Shown here: piece after piece, positions 1 to 5,617 of the stretch
Layout of the letters: each line of letters starts with the position of its first letter
Numbering within the stretch: position 1 is the first letter of the stretch
NCBI GenBank assembly: GCA_021604885.1
Contig: BQJV01000208.1
Location: 1 to 6,231 of the forward strand
Reading direction: 5' to 3'
Length of the DNA: 6,231 nt
Source of the DNA: Acidimicrobiales bacterium
GTDB taxonomy: Bacteria > Actinomycetota > Acidimicrobiia > Acidimicrobiales > Aldehydirespiratoraceae
The notes under the pieces: generated by a model
Databases searched by the model: none
Told to the model about the DNA's origin: nothing
What the model saw: the letters and a program-made list of their open reading frames with translations, nothing else
Position numbers and translations under genes: made by a program

Positions 1-38
1 CGATCGCCGAAGGCGCCGCCGACAGCGACGAGGAGTGA
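1..38 (+). CDS. 3' end of an upstream gene, product unknown (partial)
   Basis: The frame that ends at the TGA at 36-38 gives a short acidic tail, IAEGAADSDEE, before the stop. Its stop overlaps the GTG start of the next gene in the arrangement GTGA (35-38), a typical translational-coupling overlap in high-GC bacteria. That suggests the two genes share a transcript. Only about 11 residues are visible, so no family can be named. The other frames over these bases read as arginine-rich strings, which makes them unlikely as coding sequence. Confidence 0.5.
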   Translation, partial: IAEGAADSDEE

Positions 39-535
39 CCGACTGGCCCGCCCACTGGCGGTGGCGCGTCGAGCCCGGTTTTGATCGCCCGGTTGCGATC
101 TTCGACATGGACGGCGTGCTCTCCGACGCGTCACATCGTCAGCAGTATCTGCGGGAGGATCCGCCGAACTGGGAGATGTTCAACTCCCGCGCATGGAAGG
201 ATCCGGCACTGGACGAGGGTCTGGCCGACCTCCGTGCCGCGGCGCACGAACATCAGGTCGTGGTCGTGACCGCCCGACCGGTCGTCACCATCGACATGAC
301 CGAGCAATGGCTGGCGGAACGGGACCTGCCGGTCGAGTTGCTCGTCCTGCGCCCCGATGGCGACCAGCGCCACAGCCCTGCGGTCAAGCGTGACGAACTG
401 ACCCGGCTCCGAGACGCCGGGGCCGACGTCCGCCTCGCCGTCGAGGACCATCCCGGGATCGTGCAGATGTACGAGCGGGAGGGCGTCTCGGTCCGGTACG
501 TCGCGTCCGGCTACTACGACGTCGGCGAGGTGTGA
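35..535 (+). CDS. HAD-superfamily phosphatase, polynucleotide-kinase phosphatase-domain type
   Basis: A 166-residue soluble protein. HAD motif I is FDMDGVLSD at residues 23-31, with D24 as expected nucleophile and D26 as acid/base. Motif II is the TAR at 79-81, motif III is probably K118, and motif IV is ED at 137-138, which should hold Mg2+. The HRQQYL that follows motif I, the LRPDGDQR at 105-112 and the VEDHPGIVQMY near the end resemble the phosphatase half of T4-type polynucleotide kinase/phosphatases. Such domains remove 3'-phosphates from nucleic acid ends. Here there is no kinase P-loop, so it is a stand-alone phosphatase domain and the real substrate is unknown. GTG at 35 is the only start in this frame inside the window that keeps motif I. 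It overlaps the upstream stop by 4 bases. The gene ends 6 bases before a convergent gene. Confidence 0.8.
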   Translation: MTDWPAHWRWRVEPGFDRPVAIFDMDGVLSDASHRQQYLREDPPNWEMFNSRAWKDPALDEGLADLRAAAHEHQVVVVTARPVVTIDMTEQWLAERDLPVELLVLRPDGDQRHSPAVKRDELTRLRDAGADVRLAVEDHPGIVQMYEREGVSVRYVASGYYDVGEV

Positions 536-541
536 CGACCG

Positions 542-1117
542 TCAGAGCAGCGGACGGACCTCGTGCTCGGCGTGCGGCGTGCGGTCGACGAGCATCGCGA
601 AGACGGCGACGAACCCGGGGGCCTTCATCGACAGGACGAGCTGCGAGTCGCCGACGGTGCACACGATCGTCCGGAAGGCCGTGAGACGACCACCGGGCCG
701 ACCGACGCCGGCCGTCACCTTTGTGACCTCCGCCCAGGCAACGACCTCCGCATCCGGCTTCGTGCGAATGCCGACGCGGTCGAGCAGCGCCGGCGTCCGA
801 CTCGTCGTCGATGCGATGACCACCTCGCCGTCGTCCATTTCGGCCAGAGCGTCGTCTACCCGCGGAATGCTTCGCGGGTCGTGGATGGCGAGGTGGAGTT
901 GCTCGTGGGTGCGGGTGTCCATCTTCTCGCTCGCGAGCATGAGTCCGATCATCGCGACACCGAAGAGCACGGCCATGCCCACGGCGACGCTGGGACCGGC
1001 TCCCTGCTCCCGCAGGGCGAATGCGAGGATGACGGAGCCGCCGATGCCGACGACCACGATGACTAGTCGATCCACCGCCACGCCCGCAGCTTCAACGACG
1101 GGTGTGACGACCGTCAA
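542..1117 (-). CDS. Two-helix membrane protein of unknown function
   Basis: A 191-residue protein that I do not recognise. Two hydrophobic segments are visible, at about residues 17-36 and 43-63. They are followed by a soluble domain of about 125 residues that is probably cytoplasmic. The soluble part has alternating hydrophobic stretches typical of beta strands (for example EVVIASTTS and RTIVCTVGDSQLVLSMK) and no catalytic motif that I can name. The start is uncertain. The longest form begins with TTG at 1117, preceded on its strand by AAGGCGG only 3 bases away. GTG at 1081 or 1075 would also keep both helices. The gene is divergent from htpX, so it shares an upstream region with it, and it converges tightly on the HAD phosphatase gene. 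Any link to membrane-protein quality control rests only on the position next to htpX. Confidence 0.7.
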   Translation of the reverse strand: MTVVTPVVEAAGVAVDRLVIVVVGIGGSVILAFALREQGAGPSVAVGMAVLFGVAMIGLMLASEKMDTRTHEQLHLAIHDPRSIPRVDDALAEMDDGEVVIASTTSRTPALLDRVGIRTKPDAEVVAWAEVTKVTAGVGRPGGRLTAFRTIVCTVGDSQLVLSMKAPGFVAVFAMLVDRTPHAEHEVRPLL

Positions 1118-1131
1118 TTCCCGCCTTGACG
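1112..1131. repeat. Small inverted repeat CGTCAA-N8-TTGACG in the divergent region
   Basis: CGTCAA at 1112-1117 and TTGACG at 1126-1131 are perfect reverse complements with an 8-base spacer. Each arm read outward matches a -35 hexamer (TTGACG). It could be the -35 of the htpX promoter with a chance mirror copy, or a small operator between the two divergent genes. The left arm overlaps the possible TTG start of the minus-strand gene. Confidence 0.35.
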
Positions 1132-1158
1132 TGGAATTTCGCGCCCCTCATCTACCGT
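1126..1158 (+). promoter_or_regulatory. Candidate sigma70-type promoter for htpX
   Basis: TTGACG at 1126-1131 is five of six to the -35 consensus. The -10 is weak. TCATCT at 1148-1153 has a 16-base spacer, while TACCGT at 1153-1158 matches TAnnnT better but needs a 21-base spacer. Transcription would start around 1160-1166 and give a short leader that contains the ribosome binding site. No heat-shock operator such as CIRCE is visible. Confidence 0.35.
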
Positions 1159-1168
1159 TGTGTCACCC

Positions 1169-1175
1169 AGGAGGT
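1169..1175 (+). promoter_or_regulatory. Strong ribosome binding site of htpX
   Basis: AGGAGGT is a near-perfect Shine-Dalgarno sequence, 11 bases before the ATG at 1187. It decides the start. A GTG at 1160 in the same frame would add nine residues, but it lies upstream of this site and has none of its own. Confidence 0.85.
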
Positions 1176-1186
1176 ATCTGACCCAC

Positions 1187-2032
1187 ATGGTCAACACAGC
1201 CAAGACATTCACCCTGCTCGCCGCCCTCGGTGGCCTCATCATCGTCGGCGGTGGCGCGCTCGGCGGCAGCGGTGGTCTGGTGATCGGACTGGTCATCGCC
1301 CTGGTGATGGTCGGCGGCTCGTACTGGTTCTCCGACAAGCTCGCGATCGCCTCCGCGAAGGCGCAGCCCGTCACCCGCGAACAGATGCCGCAGTATTTCG
1401 AGATCATGGAGGAGCTGACGGCGAAGGCGGAAATGCCGATGCCGAAGCTCTACGTCTCGCCGAACCCGCAACCCAATGCGTTCGCCACGGGCCGCAATCC
1501 GAACAACGCCGCCGTGGCGGTCACCGTCGGTCTCCTCGACGCCATGAGCTGGGACGAGGTCCGCGGCGTGCTCGCCCACGAGCTCGCCCACATACGCAAC
1601 CGCGACATACTCATCGGTTCGGTCGCCGCCGCCATCGGCATGGCGATCACCTTCGCGGCGCGCATCGCGATGTGGGGAGCGATGTTCGGCGGTCGTGGTG
1701 GCCGCGACCGCAATCCGATCGGCGAGCTGGCGTTCGCGATCCTCGCACCGATCGCGGCGATGCTGATCCAGGCCGCGGTGAGCCGCAGCCGCGAGTTCCA
1801 GGCGGACGAGTCCGCCGCCAAGCTCATCGGCACCGGCGAGCCGCTCGCTCGTGCCCTCGAGAAGCTCGATGCCTACGCCCATCAGATCCCGGTCAACATC
1901 GACCCGAATCAGGCCAGCCACTACATCATCAACCCGCTGAGCGCCCAGGCCCGCGGTCGCGGCGGAATGTCCAAGTGGTTCAGCACGCACCCGCCGACCG
2001 AGCAGCGCATCGCCCGCCTCCGGGCTCTCTGA
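1187..2032 (+). CDS. htpX: HtpX-type membrane zinc metalloprotease (M48B)
   Basis: A 281-residue protein, a normal length for HtpX, which degrades misfolded or damaged integral membrane proteins with its active site on the cytoplasmic side. Hydrophobic segments lie at about residues 7-26, 30-48, 141-167 and 180-198. The zinc motif HELAH is at 131-135 (H131 and H135 bind zinc, E132 is catalytic). The third ligand is E203 in SREFQAD, with D207 completing the usual ExxxD. The NAFATGRNP stretch and the C-terminal STHPPTEQRIARL are also family hallmarks. All catalytic residues are present, so it should be active. The ATG at 1187 is chosen for its AGGAGGT ribosome binding site. The gene is divergent from an unknown membrane-protein gene and ends 3 bases before the stop of the convergent yajQ gene, so there is no room for a terminator between them. 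Confidence 0.96.
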   Translation: MVNTAKTFTLLAALGGLIIVGGGALGGSGGLVIGLVIALVMVGGSYWFSDKLAIASAKAQPVTREQMPQYFEIMEELTAKAEMPMPKLYVSPNPQPNAFATGRNPNNAAVAVTVGLLDAMSWDEVRGVLAHELAHIRNRDILIGSVAAAIGMAITFAARIAMWGAMFGGRGGRDRNPIGELAFAILAPIAAMLIQAAVSRSREFQADESAAKLIGTGEPLARALEKLDAYAHQIPVNIDPNQASHYIINPLSAQARGRGGMSKWFSTHPPTEQRIARLRAL

Positions 2033-2035
2033 GCG

Positions 2036-2524
2036 TCAGTCCCGGAAGTTGTTGAACTGGAGGGGGAGACCGAAGTCCTCCTCCTTCAGCGCCGCGATGA
2101 CATCCTGCAGGTGATCCCGCTTCTTGGCGGACACGCGTAGCTGGTCGCCCTGGGTCGAGGACTGCACGCCCTTGAGCCCGAGTGCCTTGATGAACTTGTT
2201 GAGTTCCTTGGCCTTCTCCTGGCTGATACCGGCCTGGAGCGTCGCCGTCTGGCGGACGCTGCCGCCGGACGCGTTCTCGACCGTGCCGTAGTCGAGGACC
2301 TTGAGGCTGACTTTGCGCTTGACGAGCTTCTCCTCGAGGACCTGGCGCAGGGCGGCCAGCCGGTCCTCGGAGAGCGAGGCCATGTTGATCTCGCCGTCGC
2401 CCATCTCAACGGACGAGTTGGTGTTCTTGAAGTCGAATCGCTGAGCGACTTCCCGGGCGGCCTGGTCGACGGCGTTGCGCACTTCCTGCTCGTCGACTTC
2501 GGAGACAACATCGAAGGTCGGCAT
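2036..2524 (-). CDS. yajQ: YajQ-family nucleotide-binding protein (DUF520)
   Basis: A 162-residue protein, the usual length for YajQ. The start MPTFDVVSEVD, the RFDFKNTNSSVE segment near residues 29-40, the GISQEKAKELNKFIK stretch and the end PLQFNNFRD all match the family. YajQ proteins have two ferredoxin-like domains. They bind nucleotides or RNA in E. coli, and members in Xanthomonas and Pseudomonas are reported to bind cyclic di-GMP and act with a transcription factor. Which of these applies in this organism is not shown by the sequence. It is divergent from a gene for a BcsA-like protein with a PilZ-type domain, another family tied to cyclic di-GMP. No good Shine-Dalgarno site precedes the ATG. 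A -10-like hexamer ends only 6 bases upstream of it, so the mRNA may be leaderless. Confidence 0.95.
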   Translation of the reverse strand: MPTFDVVSEVDEQEVRNAVDQAAREVAQRFDFKNTNSSVEMGDGEINMASLSEDRLAALRQVLEEKLVKRKVSLKVLDYGTVENASGGSVRQTATLQAGISQEKAKELNKFIKALGLKGVQSSTQGDQLRVSAKKRDHLQDVIAALKEEDFGLPLQFNNFRD

Positions 2525-2530
2525 GAACGG

Positions 2531-2561
2531 AACGTACCAAAGCGGCGCGGGCCAGGCTCAA
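2531..2561 (-). promoter_or_regulatory. Candidate promoter giving a leaderless yajQ mRNA
   Basis: On the minus strand TTGAGC (2561-2556) could serve as -35 and TACGTT (2536-2531, matching TAnnnT) as -10, although the 19-base spacer is longer than ideal. The -10 ends 6 bases before the ATG at 2524, so transcription would begin at or next to the start codon. Leaderless mRNAs are common in actinobacteria. The lack of a Shine-Dalgarno site agrees with this. Confidence 0.35.
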
Positions 2562-2591
2562 GACGGGACGCCCAATGCCGACGCGGAACCC

Positions 2592-4421
2592 ATGTCCCTC
2601 CTTCGGATCTCCGCGATCGTGACCGGGGTCGTCTATCTCGCGTGGCGGCTGGTGTTCACGTCCGACGGCGCGAATCCTGTGATGTTCTTCCTCCTGCTGG
2701 CGGCGGAGGCGTTCGGGTTCCTCCGGCTGCATATGGAGATGTCGCTGCTCGGCGATCCACGGCCGGACGATCGGTCGCCCGAGAAGACCATGGCGCCCGA
2801 CGCCGACGTGATCGTGATCGTCACCGACGAACCCGCCAGCGAGGTGCGGGCCGCCGTGCTCTCGGCTCGGCTCATCCAGGGCTACACGAACCTTCGCATC
2901 GTCGATCGTGACGACCGTCCGGATGTGGCGGGCCTCGCGAATCGCCTCGGCCTCACCCGGATCGTCGGGGGCTTCGGTGCGGACCTCGGCGAGCTGATCG
3001 ACCGCGCGATGGACGAGTGCACCTCGCTCTACTCGCTCGTGATGCCGGCGGACCTCGTCGTGATGCCGGACATCCTCGAAGTCTCCGCGGTCGCCTTCGA
3101 CGACTCGGAGGTCGGGGTCGTGGTCAGCCGTGTCCAGAACACGAACGCAGCCTCGGCGATCGACTACGGCGGCTACGGCGAACATCGCCGCCGCGATGAA
3201 CTCATGGTCGCGAAGCTCTCCGACGAGGGGGCCCTTCCGTGGTGGCCGGGCATGGCCGTCGTGCGGCGCAGCGCGATCCGCGAGATCGGCGGGATGAGCA
3301 GCGGTCGCGAAGGTGTGACGATGTCGACCGGCGTCCGTCTCCAGGCGGCCGGCTGGCGCATCGTCGACGTGCCGGTCAAGGTCGCCCGACGGCTCGCACC
3401 GTGGAACGACGACCGTCACCTGCACCGCTGGGCGCGGGATCTGCACGAGCGCCTCATGGTGCTCGTCGACCGGGACGCGCCCCGCCGCAATGAGCATGCG
3501 ACACGGCTGAGCCGTCGTGTCCTGCGCGCTGCCGACCTGCACGTCGGGCGCAGCATCCAGCGACTCGTGCTCATCGGTGTGCTGTTCACGGTGCTGTACA
3601 CATCGTCGCTGCCGCTCGTCGCCGACCCCGCGCTGCTCCTGCTGCTCTGGGGTGCGTGGCAGACGTCGTCGCTGCTCTACCGCCGTGCCGCTCAGGAGTC
3701 GATCGGCTTCCAGGCATGGATGAGCAACGATCTCCGGCTGTTGGCCACCGACCTGGCGGTGGCGCGCCGCGCCCTGCCGGGCAAGCCGCTCGGCATCGAA
3801 CTCGTGGACCGAGCGCCGGGCGCCCGCCCGCGACGGATCTTCCTGCTCGCGCTCCAGGCCACGCTCGCCGTCACGTTGCTGGTGTTCGGCATGGGCATCC
3901 TGCGCCCGTCTCACGGCAACTTCGCGACGCTTGCCGCGCTCGGCCTGGGCACCTGGCTGTGGGTGATGGCGCTCCAGGCGCGATCGGCGCTGAAGCTTCG
4001 CCAGGTACGGCAGAACTTCCGGACGTTCGACGAGCTGAAGGTGTTGGCGAGCGACAGCCGCATGGGCGTGATCGGTGTTTCCCCGTTCGGCGTCGACGTC
4101 GTGTCCACCAAGGCCATGAAGGTCGGCGAGAACGTTCGCATCGCGTTCGCACTGCCGCAGGCCAACGGATCAACGGTCCGATTCGACTGCCCGACGGCAG
4201 TCCGTCGTTCCTCCCGTGACGGCAATCACCATGTCGCCTACCTCCGGTTCGCCCAGCTGAGCGACGCCGAGGTCGACCAGATCACCGAGTACTGCTCGGT
4301 TGTCGCCGGGGTCCACGAACTGCGAGACGTGAAGCCGGGGGATAGGCCCACACCGACGCCGTTGGCCGAGGTCGTGGTGCAGCCCCGGGCCGAGCCGATC
4401 GGAGTCGCAGACGGGCCGTAG
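2592..4421 (+). CDS. BcsA-like membrane glycosyltransferase-2 protein with degenerate catalytic motifs and a C-terminal PilZ-like domain
   Basis: A 609-residue protein with the layout of cellulose synthase subunit BcsA. It has two N-terminal membrane helices (about 4-22 and 29-49), a cytoplasmic GT2-like domain (about 72-290), more helices (about 323-342, 344-356, 416-437 and 443-463) and a PilZ-like domain (about 473-570). The GT2 fold shows in RRSAIREIGG at 225-234, GVRLQAAGW at 247-255 and HRWARD at 278-283. The catalytic motifs are altered: the DxD motif (DADH in BcsA) reads PADL at 152-155, the TED base reads TMS at 243-245, and QxxRW reads HLHRW at 276-280. I infer it is a pseudoenzyme or has a changed chemistry. 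The PilZ part keeps RxxxR (RQNFR, 473-477) and the S and G of (D/N)xSxxG (GVSPFG, 495-500), so cyclic di-GMP binding is possible. ATG 2592 is preferred because the first helix follows directly. ATG 2523 is an alternative with a GAAGGT site, but it adds a polar stretch with less GC at third codon positions. No bcsB or cellulase gene is nearby. Confidence 0.82.
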   Translation: MSLLRISAIVTGVVYLAWRLVFTSDGANPVMFFLLLAAEAFGFLRLHMEMSLLGDPRPDDRSPEKTMAPDADVIVIVTDEPASEVRAAVLSARLIQGYTNLRIVDRDDRPDVAGLANRLGLTRIVGGFGADLGELIDRAMDECTSLYSLVMPADLVVMPDILEVSAVAFDDSEVGVVVSRVQNTNAASAIDYGGYGEHRRRDELMVAKLSDEGALPWWPGMAVVRRSAIREIGGMSSGREGVTMSTGVRLQAAGWRIVDVPVKVARRLAPWNDDRHLHRWARDLHERLMVLVDRDAPRRNEHATRLSRRVLRAADLHVGRSIQRLVLIGVLFTVLYTSSLPLVADPALLLLLWGAWQTSSLLYRRAAQESIGFQAWMSNDLRLLATDLAVARRALPGKPLGIELVDRAPGARPRRIFLLALQATLAVTLLVFGMGILRPSHGNFATLAALGLGTWLWVMALQARSALKLRQVRQNFRTFDELKVLASDSRMGVIGVSPFGVDVVSTKAMKVGENVRIAFALPQANGSTVRFDCPTAVRRSSRDGNHHVAYLRFAQLSDAEVDQITEYCSVVAGVHELRDVKPGDRPTPTPLAEVVVQPRAEPIGVADGP

Positions 4422-4426
4422 CCCGG

Positions 4427-4432
4427 TATTCT
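4427..4432 (+). promoter_or_regulatory. Candidate -10 element for tRNA-Tyr
   Basis: TATTCT matches four of six bases of TATAAT. It lies 5 bases after the stop of the BcsA-like gene and 11 bases before the mature tRNA end. No clear -35 is seen 16-18 bases upstream, so the tRNA may also depend on read-through from the gene before it. Confidence 0.3.
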
Positions 4433-4443
4433 CTGAGGGTCCT

Positions 4444-4526
4444 GGGTCGGTGCCCGAGTGGCCAAAGGGAACGGGCTGTAAACCCGTCGGCTTACGCCTA
4501 CGAAGGTTCAAATCCTTCTCGGCCCA
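4444..4526 (+). tRNA. tRNA-Tyr (anticodon GTA)
   Basis: An 83-base class II tRNA can be folded by eye. The acceptor stem is GGGTCGG (4444-4450) with TCGGCCC (4519-4525), using two G-U pairs, and the discriminator is A at 4526. The D arm uses CCC (4453-4455) and GGG (4467-4469). The anticodon stem is ACGGG (4471-4475) with CCCGT (4483-4487), and the anticodon GTA is at 4478-4480 in the loop CTGTAAA. A long variable arm (4488-4501) holds a GGC/GCC stem. The T arm is GAAGG-TTCAAAT-CCTTC (4502-4518). The long variable arm and the GTA anticodon identify bacterial tRNA-Tyr. The CCA end is not encoded (CAA follows), so it must be added by the CCA-adding enzyme. Confidence 0.97.
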
Positions 4527-4541
4527 CAAGACAACTCGTGG

Positions 4542-4570
4542 GAACCCGGTGCTTCGGCACCGGGTTCTTC
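4542..4570 (+). terminator. UUCG-loop hairpin terminator after tRNA-Tyr, probably bidirectional
   Basis: GAACCCGGTGC (4542-4552) pairs perfectly with GCACCGGGTTC (4557-4567) around a TTCG loop closed by C-G. That gives an 11-bp stem with the extra-stable cUUCGg tetraloop. TTC follows the stem, with no long T run, as is usual in high-GC genomes. It starts 16 bases after the tRNA and ends 7 bases before the stop codon of the convergent acetyltransferase gene, so it can end transcription from both sides. Confidence 0.8.
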
Positions 4571-4573
4571 GCG

Positions 4574-5065
4574 TCACCGGAGCATGCGCTGCATGACCGT
4601 GAGGTCGAGCCACTTGCCGAACTTTCGACCGACCTCGCGCTGGGTGCCGACGATCTCGAAACCGGCGGCGTGGTGCAAGGCGATGCTCGCCTCGTGGCCG
4701 CCGGCGATGTTGGCGATGATCGTGTGGAACCCGCGCTGGGTCGCGACGTCGACCAGCTCGCTCATCATCGCCCGGCCCACGCCTTCGCCGCGGGCCCACT
4801 CGGCGACGTAGACACTGCTCTCGACCGTCGTCCGGTAGGCGGCCCGCGGGCGGTACTCGGACAGGGACGCGAACCCGGCCACCCGACCGTCGATCTCCGC
4901 CACGACGACACCGAGCGCACCGAGCCGCTCCGCGAGCCAGTCCCGCTGCTGCTCGAGCGTGCGCGGTTCGAGATCGAACGTGTTCGTCGTCTCGGTGACC
5001 TCACGGTTGTAGATCTCCCGGATCGCCCCCGCATCGGCAACCGTCGCCAGGCGAAGCTCCATCAC
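4574..5065 (-). CDS. GNAT N-acetyltransferase, phosphinothricin/methionine-sulfoximine acetyltransferase-like (Pat/MnaT family)
   Basis: A 163-residue single-domain GNAT enzyme that should move an acetyl group from acetyl-CoA to the amine of an amino acid or amino-acid analogue. Family hallmarks are IREIYNREVTETTNTFDLEP at 15-34, YRPRAAYRTTVESSVYV at 71-87, the acetyl-CoA loop ARGEGVGRA at 91-99, SIALHHAAGFEIVG at 127-140 and VGRKFGKWLDLTVMQ at 145-159. Close relatives acetylate phosphinothricin, methionine sulfoximine or methionine sulfone. The exact substrate cannot be read from the sequence. The usual Asn before the SIxLH segment is His here (H124, in GGHEAS). The first codon may be GTG at 5065 or the adjoining ATG at 5062. 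A G-run tract, not a clear Shine-Dalgarno site, lies directly upstream. The gene is convergent with tRNA-Tyr and divergent from the DUF2237 gene, so it appears to be a single-gene unit. Confidence 0.93.
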   Translation of the reverse strand: MMELRLATVADAGAIREIYNREVTETTNTFDLEPRTLEQQRDWLAERLGALGVVVAEIDGRVAGFASLSEYRPRAAYRTTVESSVYVAEWARGEGVGRAMMSELVDVATQRGFHTIIANIAGGHEASIALHHAAGFEIVGTQREVGRKFGKWLDLTVMQRMLR

Positions 5066-5070
5066 TCAGT

Positions 5071-5100
5071 CCCGCCCCCAACCCCAACGCCAACCCAACC
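5071..5100 (-). other. G-run tract with G-quadruplex potential upstream of the acetyltransferase
   Basis: On the minus strand this stretch contains G runs of 2, 3, 2, 4, 5 and 3, mostly separated by TT. It ends 5 bases before the GTG start of the acetyltransferase. The last runs (GGGG-TT-GGGGG-C-GGG) with the earlier GGG could make a three-tier quadruplex with one 8-base loop, or a two-tier one with short loops. It occupies the place where a ribosome binding site would sit. Confidence 0.4.
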
Positions 5101-5152
5101 GTTCTGGGTGAACGGAGCGCTGGAATCCGCGCCTCCGTTCACCCAGAACGGT
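5098..5152. repeat. Nested 20-bp perfect inverted repeat in a divergent intergenic region
   Basis: The arms at 5098-5117 and 5133-5152 are perfect reverse complements over 20 bases around a 15-base loop. Each arm is itself palindromic: CCGTTC-TGGGT-GAACGG at 5099-5115 and CCGTTC-ACCCA-GAACGG at 5135-5151. The region can therefore fold as one long hairpin or two small ones. A partial third copy, GGTGAACGG, lies at 5167-5175. Genes on both sides point away from it, so it is not in the place expected for a terminator. It may be a REP-like dispersed repeat or a tandem operator. Confidence 0.85.
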
Positions 5153-5228
5153 GGGCTACCCGGTGAGGTGAACGGTGTTGGAGCGAGCCGGGTCATGCTC
5201 GGAATCTACTGCCGTGGTTTGATGGGCC

Positions 5229-5597
5229 ATGGCCAAGAACGTGCTCGGCGGGGAGCTCGCGGAATGTGGGACGGACCCGGTCACGGGGTTTTTCCGTGAC
5301 GGGTGCTGCAACACGTCGGAGGAGGACGTCGGTTCGCACACGGTCTGCACGACCGTGACCGCACGTTTCCTCGAGTTCTCGAAGGAGTCGGGCAACGACC
5401 TATCGACGCCCCGCCCCGAGTGGGGATTCGCCGGCCTCGAGCCCGGCGACGGCTGGTGCGTCTGCGCCGCCCGCTGGCTGGAGGCGGCGCTCGCCGGCGC
5501 CGCCGCGCCGGTCCGCCTGACCGCCACCCACGAGCGGGCGCTCGAGGTCGTTCCGCTGCAGATGTTGCGGGCGCACGCGGTCGACGCAGAGAACTGA
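5229..5597 (+). CDS. DUF2237 family protein
   Basis: A 122-residue soluble protein that matches the DUF2237 (COG3651) family along its whole length. The NVLGGELAECGTDPVTGFFR start at 4-23, DGCCNT at 24-29, GSHTVCTTVT at 35-44, FSKESGNDLSTP at 50-61, GLEPGDGWCVCAARW at 69-83 and ATHERALE at 99-106 are the conserved blocks. Six cysteines (13, 26, 27, 40, 77, 79) sit in or beside these blocks, which hints at metal binding or a redox role. The biochemical function is not established as far as I know. The ATG at 5229 is the natural family start, but no strong Shine-Dalgarno site precedes it. It is divergent from the acetyltransferase gene. The stop is at 5595-5597, after which a 109-base regulatory-looking gap leads to the next gene on the same strand. 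Confidence 0.9.
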   Translation: MAKNVLGGELAECGTDPVTGFFRDGCCNTSEEDVGSHTVCTTVTARFLEFSKESGNDLSTPRPEWGFAGLEPGDGWCVCAARWLEAALAGAAAPVRLTATHERALEVVPLQMLRAHAVDAEN

Positions 5598-5617
5598 GCG
5601 ACGCGGATCGCCGGTCC

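Noticed and set aside
1126..2055. Long frames on both strands overlapping htpX
   Set aside because: They are arginine- and histidine-rich readings of the htpX codons and have no ribosome binding site. HtpX motifs are complete in its own frame.
2406..3914. A 502-codon open frame on the minus strand across the BcsA-like gene
   Set aside because: Its product is rich in R, H, D and E without any fold-like pattern, and it lies opposite a gene with clear membrane and GT2 motifs. It also cuts into yajQ. This is the usual shadow frame of a high-GC gene.
4385..4426. CCGGGC (4385-4390) and GCCCGG (4421-4426) as a terminator of the BcsA-like gene
   Set aside because: Only six pairs with a 30-base loop and mismatches on both sides. 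It is likely to be chance in sequence of this GC content.
5098..5152. The nested inverted repeat as an intrinsic terminator
   Set aside because: Both flanking genes are transcribed away from it and no T run follows either arm, so there is no transcript here that needs ending.
4538..5299. A 253-codon open frame on the plus strand opposite the acetyltransferase
   Set aside because: It runs through the terminator hairpin, the acetyltransferase gene, the G-run tract and the nested palindrome. The minus strand matches the GNAT family over its whole length, so this frame is a shadow.
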